A stretch of DNA of 7,347 nt from JBJEQG01 sp051881635 (GTDB lineage Bacteria > Bacillota > Clostridia > Oscillospirales > Acutalibacteraceae). The notes below the pieces were generated by a model. The model saw only the letters and a program-made list of their open reading frames with translations. It ran no database searches and was not told the origin of the DNA. Both the position numbers and the translations under genes were made by a program. Every line of letters begins with the position of its first letter. Position 1 is the first letter of the stretch. The stretch lies in contig JBJEQG010000169.1 in the NCBI GenBank assembly GCA_051881635.1, forward strand, positions 1 to 7,347, given 5' to 3'. Positions 1 to 6,115 of this stretch are shown one piece after another.

Positions 1-510
1 TCGTACTTCTGCTTTTGTCGGAGAAACACTGTTAGCGTTGATATAGGCTTGGAAAATCGCAATCAAATTTTCAAGCGTGGTTGTTGTGCCGTATGTCGCA
101 TAGCCGTCCTCGCCTGCTGTTTCACTTTCCTTAACAACAATGCTGTCGATAACCTCGTCGAGGTCTATCGGTGTAGTCGCAGTTCCGTTATACTTCTCAA
201 TAGCCTTTTTTGCGAGGTCTGTTAACTGATAGCCGTTTGTTGAGTCATAAGACAAAATCTTATAGAATGAGAAACCCGCATCTTTAACAGGTTCGCCTGC
301 CAAAGCGGCACCGCCTGTTCCTGTTATAACATTACCGTTTTCATCTCGAACAACCTTGCTTGAATCATACTTGTAAAGTGTTACCGAGCCTGTCCGATCA
401 GCATCAATGTCATTTACACTTGGCTCTGCCGCAAATGCAGCGGTCATGCAGCTTGCTGTCAAAAGTGCCGCCATAATGACAGCCGTTGCCGCTGATGTAA
501 ATTTTTTCAT
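1..510 (-). CDS. Secreted pilin-like / isopeptide-domain surface protein, N-terminal part (cut by window edge)
   Basis: The reading frame stays open from ATG at 510 to base 1, giving 170 residues with no stop, so the C-terminus is missing. The protein starts MKKFTS, followed by a hydrophobic stretch to about residue 26 and AFAA-EPS, a typical Sec signal peptide cut near residue 27 or 28. The mature part begins with a beta-strand of the type GSVTLYKYD (about residues 41-49), then AGEPVKDAGFSFYKI (about 71-85), a pattern common at the N-terminus of Gram-positive SpaA/EbpB-like major pilins and related isopeptide-forming adhesins. The rest is acidic and Thr-rich. Family knowledge predicts a sortase (LPXTG) signal and Cna-B-like domains further on, but these lie outside the window. 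The ribosome binding site is a duplicated AAGGAAAG (514-521 and 522-529). A Cys inside LTASC could hint at a lipobox, but Thr at -3 argues against it. Secretion is confident; pilin identity is moderate. Confidence 0.7.
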   Translation of the reverse strand, partial: MKKFTSAATAVIMAALLTASCMTAAFAAEPSVNDIDADRTGSVTLYKYDSSKVVRDENGNVITGTGGAALAGEPVKDAGFSFYKILSYDSTNGYQLTDLAKKAIEKYNGTATTPIDLDEVIDSIVVKESETAGEDGYATYGTTTTLENLIAIFQAYINANSVSPTKAEVR

Positions 511-647
511 AGTCTTTCCTTCTTTCCTTTTTATTCACAAGGGTATTTGCAAACCCTATTAAGTACAGCATGAAACGACTTCAATAAATACAATTTCCTG
601 TTTTTTTAAGGATATTATATATAATTTTATTGAATACGCTTTAATTT
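511..647 (-). promoter_or_regulatory. Long, possibly structured 5' leader of the pilin-like gene
   Basis: The predicted transcript from the 654-682 promoter has about 135 untranslated bases. Two inverted repeats are visible. TTCAATAAA (580-588) pairs with TTTATTGAA (626-634), 9 bp perfect, around an AT-rich loop that contains a further TCCT/AGGA pair. AGGGT (540-544) pairs with ACCCT (553-557) around an 8-nt loop, ending about 10 nt upstream of the duplicated Shine-Dalgarno. No known riboswitch consensus was recognised. It may only be AT-rich spacer. Confidence 0.35.
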
Positions 648-653
648 TTTATA

Positions 654-682
654 ATAATACCACTAATGCCTTTTATTGTCAA
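654..682 (-). promoter_or_regulatory. Sigma-A type promoter of the pilin-like gene
   Basis: On the minus strand TTGACA (677-682) is followed by exactly 17 bp and TATTAT (654-659). The -35 matches consensus fully and the -10 at five of six positions. Transcription would start near 647 and read toward the pilin-like gene. Confidence 0.8.
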
Positions 683-767
683 GAAATTTTTTAACAAAAT
701 TGATAGAAAAATTCCTATAAGAAGCTATAAAAATATAGATATTTACTTTTACTCTAAAAATGGGCAT

Positions 768-839
768 AAAAAAACACAAATCCTTTTTAATATCTCAAAA
801 GCCCCCTTCTGCTTCAAGATGATTACTAAGGATTTATGT
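768..839 (-). terminator. Rod-like intrinsic terminator of the small RNA
   Basis: In the minus-strand RNA the basal stem pairs 839-828 (ACATAAATCCTT) with 785-774 (AAGGATTTGTGT), 12 bp with one U-G wobble, followed directly by seven U residues (774-768). Above a 2x2 internal loop the rod continues through UAAU/AUUA, a bulged C, AUCU/AGAU, two wobbles and AAGC/GCUU to the apical loop AGAAGGGG. The basal stem is A/U-rich, so termination may be incomplete. Confidence 0.6.
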
Positions 840-924
840 TTCTTTGTTTTCAACCGCTCCGAAACCCCTTCATTTTTTTCGGAACGATTGTTTGGTTTTA
901 AATTTTCTTCGCAATCTGCGAATT
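768..924 (-). ncRNA. Putative stand-alone small RNA, about 157 nt, three hairpins
   Basis: A consensus promoter (931-959) lies just upstream and a U7-tailed hairpin ends the unit, so the interval reads as a complete small transcription unit on the minus strand. From the 5' end: hairpin 1 is TTCGC-AGATT-GCGAA (922-908), starting within a few bases of the predicted start. Hairpin 2 has a 14-bp stem (890-877 with 864-851) and a 12-nt loop, AAAATGAAGGGG. Hairpin 3 is the long terminator rod (839-774) with apical loop AGAAGGGG. Hairpin 2 contains two G-U wobbles in the minus-strand RNA that would be C-A mismatches in the plus-strand RNA, supporting the minus strand as the functional one. No convincing coding sequence fits. 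Bases 683-767, between its terminator and the pilin promoter, show nothing recognisable. I do not recognise the family. It could act in trans or be tied to the pilin gene downstream. Confidence 0.65.
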
Positions 925-930
925 TATTAT

Positions 931-959
931 ATAATATACTATAAAATTCCATTTGTCAA
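931..959 (-). promoter_or_regulatory. Sigma-A type promoter of the small RNA
   Basis: On the minus strand TTGACA (954-959), 17 bp, TATTAT (931-936). Expected start near 924, just before hairpin 1. The same two hexamers with the same spacing drive the pilin-like gene about 280 bp downstream, so the two transcripts may be made at similar strength. No hairpin terminator separates it from the end of sigG at 999. Confidence 0.8.
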
Positions 960-998
960 TACATTTTTATGAGATTTTGAACAAAACACAAAGTTTCC

Positions 999-1781
999 TC
1001 AAATTTCTTTTTTAATTTTCTCCAACGCTCCCTTTTCCAAACGGGAAACCTGTGCCTGACTGATACCTATTGCGTCTGCGACTTCCATTTGTGTTTTGCC
1101 GTTAAAAAAACGCAAAGACAATATGCGTCTTTCACGCTCGGACAGGCTGTTAATCGCCTCTTTGAGTGCAATTTCGTCCAGCCAACGGTTATCGTCATGG
1201 CTGTCACCCACTTGGTCCATAACAAAGATTGTGTCCGTTCCGTCCGAAAAAACAGGCTCATAGAGGGAAACAGGCTCTACAATCGCCTCCAAAGCCATGA
1301 CAACATTTTCTTTCGGGAGGTTCAGTTCTTTTGCGATTTCCTCGATTGAGGGTTCACGGTTTTTTTCGTTTGTAAGGCGTTCCTTAATCTGCATGGCACG
1401 ATAGGCGGTGTCACGCAAAGAACGGCTGACACGGAGCGTATTGTAATCACGCAAATGCCGCCGAACTTCCCCAATAATCATGGGTACACCATAGGTTGAA
1501 AATTTAACCTCCCTTTCGCAGTTAAAGTTATCTATCGCCTTAATCAAGCCGATACAGCCGACCTGAAATAAATCATCGGGATTTTCGCCCCTGTTTGTAA
1601 AGCGTTGTATGACGCTCAAAACCAAACGAAGATTGCCCTGTATCATCTCATCTCTTGCTTTTTTGCGTTCCTCAGGCGTACCGTTTTTCATTTTATAAAA
1701 CAGTGCCTGTTTTTCCTCCTCAGACAAAACCTTAATTTTTGAAGTATTCACACCGCAGATTTCAACTTTACTGTACTGCAT
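999..1781 (-). CDS. sigG: RNA polymerase sporulation-specific sigma factor SigG
   Basis: This sigma-70 family protein directs late forespore transcription after engulfment. At 260 residues it matches the usual SigG length. The N-terminus KVEICGVNTSK (5-15) is a SigG signature. Region 2 spans about 45-115, with GNLRLVLSVIQRF and DDLFQVGCIGLIKAID for core binding and KFSTYGVPMIIGEVRR for -10 recognition. Region 3 includes VSRSLRD and EPVSLYEP. Region 4 (about 200-258) carries the helix-turn-helix KTQMEVADAIGISQAQVSRL for -35 recognition. The ATG at 1781 has GGGGGA (1791-1796) nine bases upstream, and a forespore-type promoter precedes it. In many Bacillota sigG follows spoIIGA-sigE; here glgA lies upstream instead, divergently, so the gene stands alone. 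Residue 48 is Gln where B. subtilis SigG has Asn45. Confidence 0.97.
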   Translation of the reverse strand: MQYSKVEICGVNTSKIKVLSEEEKQALFYKMKNGTPEERKKARDEMIQGNLRLVLSVIQRFTNRGENPDDLFQVGCIGLIKAIDNFNCEREVKFSTYGVPMIIGEVRRHLRDYNTLRVSRSLRDTAYRAMQIKERLTNEKNREPSIEEIAKELNLPKENVVMALEAIVEPVSLYEPVFSDGTDTIFVMDQVGDSHDDNRWLDEIALKEAINSLSERERRILSLRFFNGKTQMEVADAIGISQAQVSRLEKGALEKIKKEI

Positions 1782-1815
1782 AATGAGATGTCCCCCGTTT
1801 TATCATTGTTACGGT

Positions 1816-1844
1816 TATTATTGACAGAACTTCCCGTTTTATGC
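1816..1844 (-). promoter_or_regulatory. Forespore (SigF/SigG-type) promoter of sigG
   Basis: On the minus strand GCATA (1840-1844) is followed by 17 bp and AATAATA (1816-1822). This fits the B. subtilis SigG consensus (GHATR, 17-18 bp, CATWMTA) at every position but the first of the -10; the -35 also fits SigF (GYWTA). It would start transcription about 27 nt upstream of the sigG ATG, consistent with switch-on by SigF and autoactivation by SigG. Motif match only. Confidence 0.6.
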
Positions 1845-1848
1845 GTTT

Positions 1849-1889
1849 GTACAAAAGTTATAAACCGTATAAAACAATATGTACAAAAG
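1849..1889. repeat. Direct repeat GTACAAAAG between sigG and glgA
   Basis: GTACAAAAG occurs at 1849-1857 and again at 1881-1889, 32 bp apart, about three helical turns. The first copy lies in the palindrome TTTGTACAAA (1846-1855). Both lie just upstream of the sigG promoter and 30-70 bp upstream of the glgA promoter. The spacing would suit a DNA-binding protein, but chance in AT-rich DNA is possible. Confidence 0.35.
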
Positions 1890-1919
1890 GAAAAATTTTT
1901 TTTTCGTCGCTCCTATGTA

Positions 1920-1948
1920 TTGATGTTTTGAAAATTATATCTTATAAT
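1920..1948 (+). promoter_or_regulatory. Sigma-A type promoter of glgA
   Basis: TTGATG (1920-1925), 17 bp, TATAAT (1943-1948). The -10 is perfect and the -35 matches four of six. Transcription would start near 1955, leaving a leader of about 47 nt with a small hairpin, GCACA-GGT-TGTGC (1960-1972). It points away from the sigG promoter, so the two genes are divergent. Confidence 0.7.
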
Positions 1949-2001
1949 AGGAAGTGAAAGCACAGGTTGTGCAAAAATAAATATAGAAATGGAGAAGACC
2001 G

Positions 2002-3450
2002 ATGAAAAATATTCTGTTTGTCGCTTCCGAATGTTACCCTTTCATCAAAACAGGCGGTTTGGCTGATGTTGTTGCTTCCCTGCCTAAGATGTTCAACAAA
2101 AAAGAATTTGATGTTCGTGTTGTCATTCCGAAATATATGTGCATTCCGTGGGAATACAGAAGTAAATTCCAGTATGTACATAGTTTCTATATGGACTTGG
2201 GTAAAAAATATTCCCATGTTTATGTTGGTATCATGATGTATGAATTTGAGGGCATCAAATACTACTTCATCGACAACGAACAGTATTTTGGCGGTGACAC
2301 CCCTTATGGTGACATTCGTTGGGATATTGAAAAGTTCTGCTATTTCAGCAAAGCCGCTTTGGCTATTCTCCCCGTAATCGGTTTCAAACCTGATGTTATC
2401 CATTGTCACGACTGGCAGGCGGGTCTTGTTCCCGTTTATCTCCGCACAGTCTATAATAACAACGGTTTCTTCTGGGGTACAAAGGTTGTTATGACAATCC
2501 ACAACCTTAAATTCCAAGGCATTTGGGATATTAAGACTTTCAAATACCTTACCAACCTCCCCGACTATGTATTCAAGCCCGAAATCATGGAATACAAGCG
2601 TGACGCAAATATGCTCAAAGGCGGTATCGTTTATGCCGATGCCGTAACAACCGTTAGTGACAGCTATGCCGGCGAAATTCAAACTCCTTATTACGGCGAA
2701 GGTTTGGACGGCGTTATGCGTCGGAAAGCCCCTGTTCTCAGAGGTATTGTCAATGGCATTGACTACAATGTTTATAACCCCGAACACGACATTCAGATTT
2801 TCGAGAATTATAATGTTGATAACTTCCGTGAAAAGAAAGTCCTGAACAAGCGTGGTATTCAGCGTGAATTAGGCTTGCCCGTTGATGACAACAAGTTTAT
2901 GATTGCGATTATCTCCCGTTTGACCGACCAAAAGGGACTTGACCTTGTAAGCTGGGTGCTTGACCGTATCATTGACGACCATACACAGTTTGTTGTTCTC
3001 GGCACAGGCGATGACCGTTACGAAAGACTTTTCCGCCACTATGAATGGACACGCAAGGACCGTGTTTCCGCCAACATTTTTTATAGTGACAACAGAGCCC
3101 ACAAACTTTATGCCGCTGCTGATGCAATTCTCATGCCCTCCCGTTTTGAGCCTTGCGGTTTAACACAGTTAATCGCCCTCCGTTACGGTACAGTTCCGAT
3201 TGTTCGTGAAACAGGCGGTTTGCGTGATACGGTTGCCGCTTATAACGAATACATCAACACAGGCACAGGCTTTACATTTGCCAACTATAATGCTGACGAA
3301 ATGCTCCATGTTATCAACTATGCAAAGAGCGTTTACTTCAACAACCGCAGAGCATGGAATGACTTAGCCGAGCATGGTATGCGTTCCGACTTCTCATGGA
3401 CAAATTCCGCCCGCAAATACGCTGACCTCTATTACAAACTCTCAAACTGA
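2002..3450 (+). CDS. glgA: Glycogen synthase, ADP-glucose type (GT5)
   Basis: GlgA transfers glucose from ADP-glucose to the non-reducing end of a growing alpha-1,4-glucan in the cytoplasm. The 482 residues match the family's usual 475-490. The N-terminal Rossmann domain has the GT5 signature KTGGLADV (16-23), whose Lys contacts ADP-glucose, and HCHDWQAG (134-141). The C-terminal domain has SRLTDQKGLDL (305-315) and the catalytic block EPCGLTQL (383-390), where E383 corresponds to the essential Glu of the E. coli enzyme, followed by YGTVPIVRETGGLRDTV (395-411). No truncation or missing key residue is seen. ATG 2002 is preceded by GGAG (1991-1994) at 7 bp. No glgC, glgD, glgB or glgP gene adjoins it here, so it is transcribed alone; a repeat element and then the 3617-3657 terminator follow. 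Confidence 0.97.
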   Translation: MKNILFVASECYPFIKTGGLADVVASLPKMFNKKEFDVRVVIPKYMCIPWEYRSKFQYVHSFYMDLGKKYSHVYVGIMMYEFEGIKYYFIDNEQYFGGDTPYGDIRWDIEKFCYFSKAALAILPVIGFKPDVIHCHDWQAGLVPVYLRTVYNNNGFFWGTKVVMTIHNLKFQGIWDIKTFKYLTNLPDYVFKPEIMEYKRDANMLKGGIVYADAVTTVSDSYAGEIQTPYYGEGLDGVMRRKAPVLRGIVNGIDYNVYNPEHDIQIFENYNVDNFREKKVLNKRGIQRELGLPVDDNKFMIAIISRLTDQKGLDLVSWVLDRIIDDHTQFVVLGTGDDRYERLFRHYEWTRKDRVSANIFYSDNRAHKLYAAADAILMPSRFEPCGLTQLIALRYGTVPIVRETGGLRDTVAAYNEYINTGTGFTFANYNADEMLHVINYAKSVYFNNRRAWNDLAEHGMRSDFSWTNSARKYADLYYKLSN

Positions 3451-3452
3451 AT

Positions 3453-3542
3453 ATTGGGGGCGGCGAGCCGCCGCAGGCAACAGCCCCCAATTCTCAAAAA
3501 GGGACAGCACATCACCGGCAAATTCCCGTTTTGAAACCCGTC
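3453..3542 (+). repeat. GC-rich palindromic repeat, copy 1, at the 3' end of glgA
   Basis: It begins two bases after the glgA stop codon. The outer stem ATTGGGGGC (3453-3461) pairs with GCCCCCAAT (3483-3491). Inside lies the core palindrome GGCGGCGAGCCGCC, then GCAGGCAACA. A tail at about 3517-3542 (GGCAAATTCCC ... GAAACCCGTC) also has a counterpart in copy 2. No U-run follows the hairpin, so it is more likely a 3'-end stabilising or processing structure than a terminator. It matches copy 2 (3682-3731) in inverted orientation. Confidence 0.7.
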
Positions 3543-3616
3543 ATTTCAAGTATTAAACATATAATAAAGAAATTCAGACGGAAAGACTAACGCTATATTT
3601 AATATTGCACATAACA

Positions 3617-3657
3617 AAAACCGCCAAAGGACTTTGATACAAGCCTTTGGCGGTTTT
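3617..3657. terminator. Bidirectional intrinsic terminator between glgA and pnp
   Basis: CCGCCAAAGG (3621-3630) pairs perfectly with CCTTTGGCGG (3644-3653), flanked by AAAA and TTTT, which extend the pairing to 14 bp around a 13-nt loop. A T-run follows on either strand, so it can end glgA transcription from the left and rpsO-pnp transcription from the right. Confidence 0.92.
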
Positions 3658-3681
3658 ATTTATAATTTATTTCCCCAAAAA

Positions 3682-3731
3682 GACGGGTTTCCAAAGGGAC
3701 TTTTGCCAGCGGCGGCTCGCCGCCCCTTTGG
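3682..3731 (-). repeat. GC-rich palindromic repeat, copy 2, in the 3' region of pnp
   Basis: Read on the minus strand (the pnp transcript), outer stem CCAAAGGG (3731-3724) pairs with CCCTTTGG (3698-3691) around the core GGCGGCGAGCCGCC and GCTGGCAAAAGT, and is followed by GAAACCCGTC (3691-3682). Bases 3703-3726 match copy 1 bases 3457-3480 as reverse complement at 23 of 24 positions. The outer stem sequence differs from copy 1, yet remains self-complementary. Confidence 0.7.
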
Positions 3732-3736
3732 TGGGT

Positions 3737-3776
3737 CAAGGGCAACGCCCTTGTAGGGGTTCGGGGGCAAAGCCCC
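3737..3776. repeat. Two adjacent small palindromes in the pnp 3' untranslated region
   Basis: CAAGGGC-AAC-GCCCTTG (3737-3753) and GGGGC-AAA-GCCCC (3764-3776) are both perfect hairpins, starting 9 bases beyond the pnp stop codon. They lie between the gene and repeat copy 2. They carry no U-run and may protect the 3' end or belong to the same dispersed repeat cluster. Confidence 0.6.
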
Positions 3777-3784
3777 TGACTGAC

Positions 3785-5962
3785 TTAATGGCGGAAGTTG
3801 TTGTTGTTGCGACGGGGAGCGTTCTCACGAGGTGTGCGTGGAGCTACGGTATTTTCGGGAACTAAACCCTCAACTTCAATAAGTGCCTCACGGCGGGAAA
3901 GATTCAAACGACCTTTGTCATCAATTTCAAGAACTTTGACCATGATAACATCGTCAACATTGACAACATCGGTAACTTTCTCAGTTCTCTTGACATCAAG
4001 CTGGGAAATATGGCACAAGCCCTCTTTGCCGGGAGCAATCTCAACAAATGCACCGAAATCCATAATGCGTGTAACACGACCTTTGTAAATCGTACCTGGT
4101 TCGGGATCTCTTACGATTGTGTCAACGATTGTCAAGGCACGGTTACAGTTGTTTGCATCAATACCGCTGATGAATACATGACCGTCCTCCTCGATGTCAA
4201 TTTTAACATCGCACTCGGCACAAATCTTTTGAATAACTTTGCCGCCCGAACCGATAACCTCACGGATTTTATCAACGGGAATTGTTGTGGAAAGCATTTT
4301 CGGAGCATATTTGGAAAGCTCTTTGCGTGGCTCGGGAATGGCTTTCAGCATAATTTCATCAAGGATATAGTCACGGGCTTTGTGTGTTTTATAAAGAGCC
4401 TCTTTGACCATATCGGGTGTCAAACCGCTAATCTTCAAGTCCATTTGAATTGCTGTGATACCCTCATGCGTACCCGCAACCTTGAAGTCCATATCACCAA
4501 AGAAATCTTCCAAGCCCTGAATGTCAACCATAGTCATCCAACGCTCGCCCTCAGTAATCAAACCGCATGAAATACCGGCAACAGGGGCTTTAATCGGAAC
4601 ACCGGCATCCATCAATGCCAAAGTTGAACCGCAGATTGAACCCTGTGAGGTTGAACCGTTTGAGGAAAGAATTTCGGATACAACACGAATTGCATACGGA
4701 AATTCCTCAACTGACGGGATAACCGGTGTCAAAGCTCTTTCAGCCAATGCACCATGACCGATTTCACGGCGTCCCGGACCTCTTGACGGTTTTGTTTCGC
4801 CAACGGAATATGACGGGAAATTATAGTGATGAATATAACGCTTTGTTTCCTCATCGTCAATGCCGTCCAAAACCTGTTGGTCGCTTACGGGACCGAGTGT
4901 TGCAACGGACAAAACCTGTGTCTGACCTCTTGTGAACAAGCCTGAGCCATGAACACGGGGCAAAACGCCAACCTCAGACGCCAACGGACGCATTTGATCC
5001 ATTTTTCTGCCGTCTACACGCTTTTGCTCGTCCAACAGCCAACGGCGGACGATAAACTTTTGCGTCTTATACAGGCACTCGTCAATTTTCGCTTCCTGTT
5101 CGGGATAAATCTCGTCAAATTTGGCATGAACCGCCTCATAAATCGGTTTCAGGCGTTCATCTCTGACTTTCTTGTCATCTGTGTCCAAAGCAACCTTAAT
5201 ATCCTCAACGGCAAATTCCTTGATAGCCTCGAACATATCGTGGTCGGGTTCATTACTCGGATATTCAAATTTCGGCTTGCCAATTTCGCTCTGAATACCC
5301 TTGATAAACTCAATGATGTGCTGGTTGGCGTTATGACCTGCCATAATGCCGTTATACATAACATCATCGGGAATAATATCCGCACCCGCCTCAATCATGG
5401 CAATACGGCTGTCTGTGGACGCAACCGTAACCGCCATACGGGATTTTTCACGCTGTTCCTTTGTGGGGTTGATTACAAATTCACCGTCAACCAAACCAAC
5501 GGAAACGCTTGAAATCGGACCGTTCCACGGAATATCCGAAATGCTCAGTGCAATGGAAGTTCCGACCATAGCCGCAATTTCAGGCTGACAGTCGGGGTCT
5601 ACGGACATAACAGTACAAACAACGGAAACATCGTTACGCATATCCTTCGGAAACAAAGGACGAATCGGACGGTCAATAACTCTGGAAACCAAAATTGCCT
5701 TGTCGCTTGGTCTGCCCTCTCTCTTGATGAATGAGCCGGGGATTTTGCCGACAGCATACATTTTTTCCTCAAAGTCAACGGAAAGCGGGAAAAAGTCAAC
5801 GCCATCTCTTGGCTTTGGTGCGGCGGTTACGGCAACATGAACAACGGTTTCGCCGTAACGGACAAGACAGGCACCGTTGGCGAGCTGTGTCATTTTGCCT
5901 GTTTCGATAACCAAAGGACGGCCTGCAAATTCAGTTTCAAAAACTTTGTAATTTTCAAACAT
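3785..5962 (-). CDS. pnp: Polynucleotide phosphorylase (polyribonucleotide nucleotidyltransferase)
   Basis: PNPase degrades RNA 3' to 5' using phosphate, releasing nucleoside diphosphates, and can add tails in reverse. It works as a ring-shaped trimer and often joins the RNA degradosome. The 725 residues show the full domain order: first RNase PH domain (about 10-145, with FFPLSVDFEEKMYAVGKIPGSF and RVIDRPIRPLFP), the helical linker, second RNase PH domain (about 315-540) with SSNGSTSQGS (433-442) for phosphate binding and GDMDFKVAG (489-497), whose D486 and D492 match the metal-binding Asp pair of E. coli PNPase. Then come a KH domain (about 555-618, GSGG at 571-574) and an S1 domain (about 622-693, KGRVTRIMDFGAFVEI). 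The short basic, Asn-rich tail (NAPRRNNNNFRH) may bind RNA. GGAGG (5973-5977) lies 10 bp before the ATG. No convincing own promoter is seen, so it probably depends on rpsO transcription. Confidence 0.98.
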   Translation of the reverse strand: MFENYKVFETEFAGRPLVIETGKMTQLANGACLVRYGETVVHVAVTAAPKPRDGVDFFPLSVDFEEKMYAVGKIPGSFIKREGRPSDKAILVSRVIDRPIRPLFPKDMRNDVSVVCTVMSVDPDCQPEIAAMVGTSIALSISDIPWNGPISSVSVGLVDGEFVINPTKEQREKSRMAVTVASTDSRIAMIEAGADIIPDDVMYNGIMAGHNANQHIIEFIKGIQSEIGKPKFEYPSNEPDHDMFEAIKEFAVEDIKVALDTDDKKVRDERLKPIYEAVHAKFDEIYPEQEAKIDECLYKTQKFIVRRWLLDEQKRVDGRKMDQMRPLASEVGVLPRVHGSGLFTRGQTQVLSVATLGPVSDQQVLDGIDDEETKRYIHHYNFPSYSVGETKPSRGPGRREIGHGALAERALTPVIPSVEEFPYAIRVVSEILSSNGSTSQGSICGSTLALMDAGVPIKAPVAGISCGLITEGERWMTMVDIQGLEDFFGDMDFKVAGTHEGITAIQMDLKISGLTPDMVKEALYKTHKARDYILDEIMLKAIPEPRKELSKYAPKMLSTTIPVDKIREVIGSGGKVIQKICAECDVKIDIEEDGHVFISGIDANNCNRALTIVDTIVRDPEPGTIYKGRVTRIMDFGAFVEIAPGKEGLCHISQLDVKRTEKVTDVVNVDDVIMVKVLEIDDKGRLNLSRREALIEVEGLVPENTVAPRTPRENAPRRNNNNFRH

Positions 5963-6003
5963 TTTCTTGTTTCCTCCAATAATAAATGATGTTCAGCCCT
6001 TTT

Positions 6004-6045
6004 GGTTTAGCAATAAAACCGAAAAACACAGCGTTATGCTGTCGG
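6004..6045 (-). promoter_or_regulatory. Two small hairpins in the pnp leader
   Basis: On the minus strand CCG-ACAGC-ATAAC-GCTGT (6045-6028) is followed by GTTTTT, giving a weak terminator-like shape, and GGTTT-ATTGCT-AAACC type pairing lies at 6020-6004. Both stems are only 5 bp, ending about 25 bp before the pnp ribosome binding site. Possible attenuation or processing signal; weak evidence. Confidence 0.3.
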
Positions 6046-6115
6046 CGGAACATTAACCGTATTGTTTTAGTTTTCCCGTTTCACTGCTAAAATCCAAAAA
6101 AGCCGATTTGTTAAT

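Noticed and set aside
848..874. Seven-codon frame MKGFRSG inside small RNA hairpin 2
   Set aside because: The frame is real but has no ribosome binding site and its start sits in the hairpin loop; such short frames arise by chance.
768..924. Small RNA as 6S RNA, SRP RNA or a c-di-GMP riboswitch
   Set aside because: The ends do not pair into a long 6S-type rod with a central bubble, there is no SRP GGAA-loop domain, and no riboswitch consensus was seen by eye. A covariance-model search would settle this.
666..944. 92-codon plus-strand reading frame in the pilin-sigG gap
   Set aside because: AT-rich, Phe/Lys/Ile/Asn-biased translation with no recognisable motif, no Shine-Dalgarno, and its start overlaps the pilin promoter on the opposite strand.
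749..952. 67-codon minus-strand reading frame over the small RNA
   Set aside because: Its ATG lies between the -35 and -10 of the small RNA promoter, so that transcript cannot contain it. It has no Shine-Dalgarno and runs through the hairpins and terminator.
1942..2787. 281-codon minus-strand frame opposite glgA
   Set aside because: It is the antisense shadow of a fully convincing glgA, with no family motif of its own.
3453..3731. Repeat pair as the ends of an insertion sequence or MITE
   Set aside because: The enclosed 222 bp hold no transposase, no target-site duplication is visible, and each copy is tied to its own gene end, so a mobile element cannot be supported.
4010..5512. Plus-strand frames of 186 and 187 codons opposite pnp
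   Set aside because: They are antisense to conserved pnp domains, lack ribosome binding sites and show no recognisable domain.
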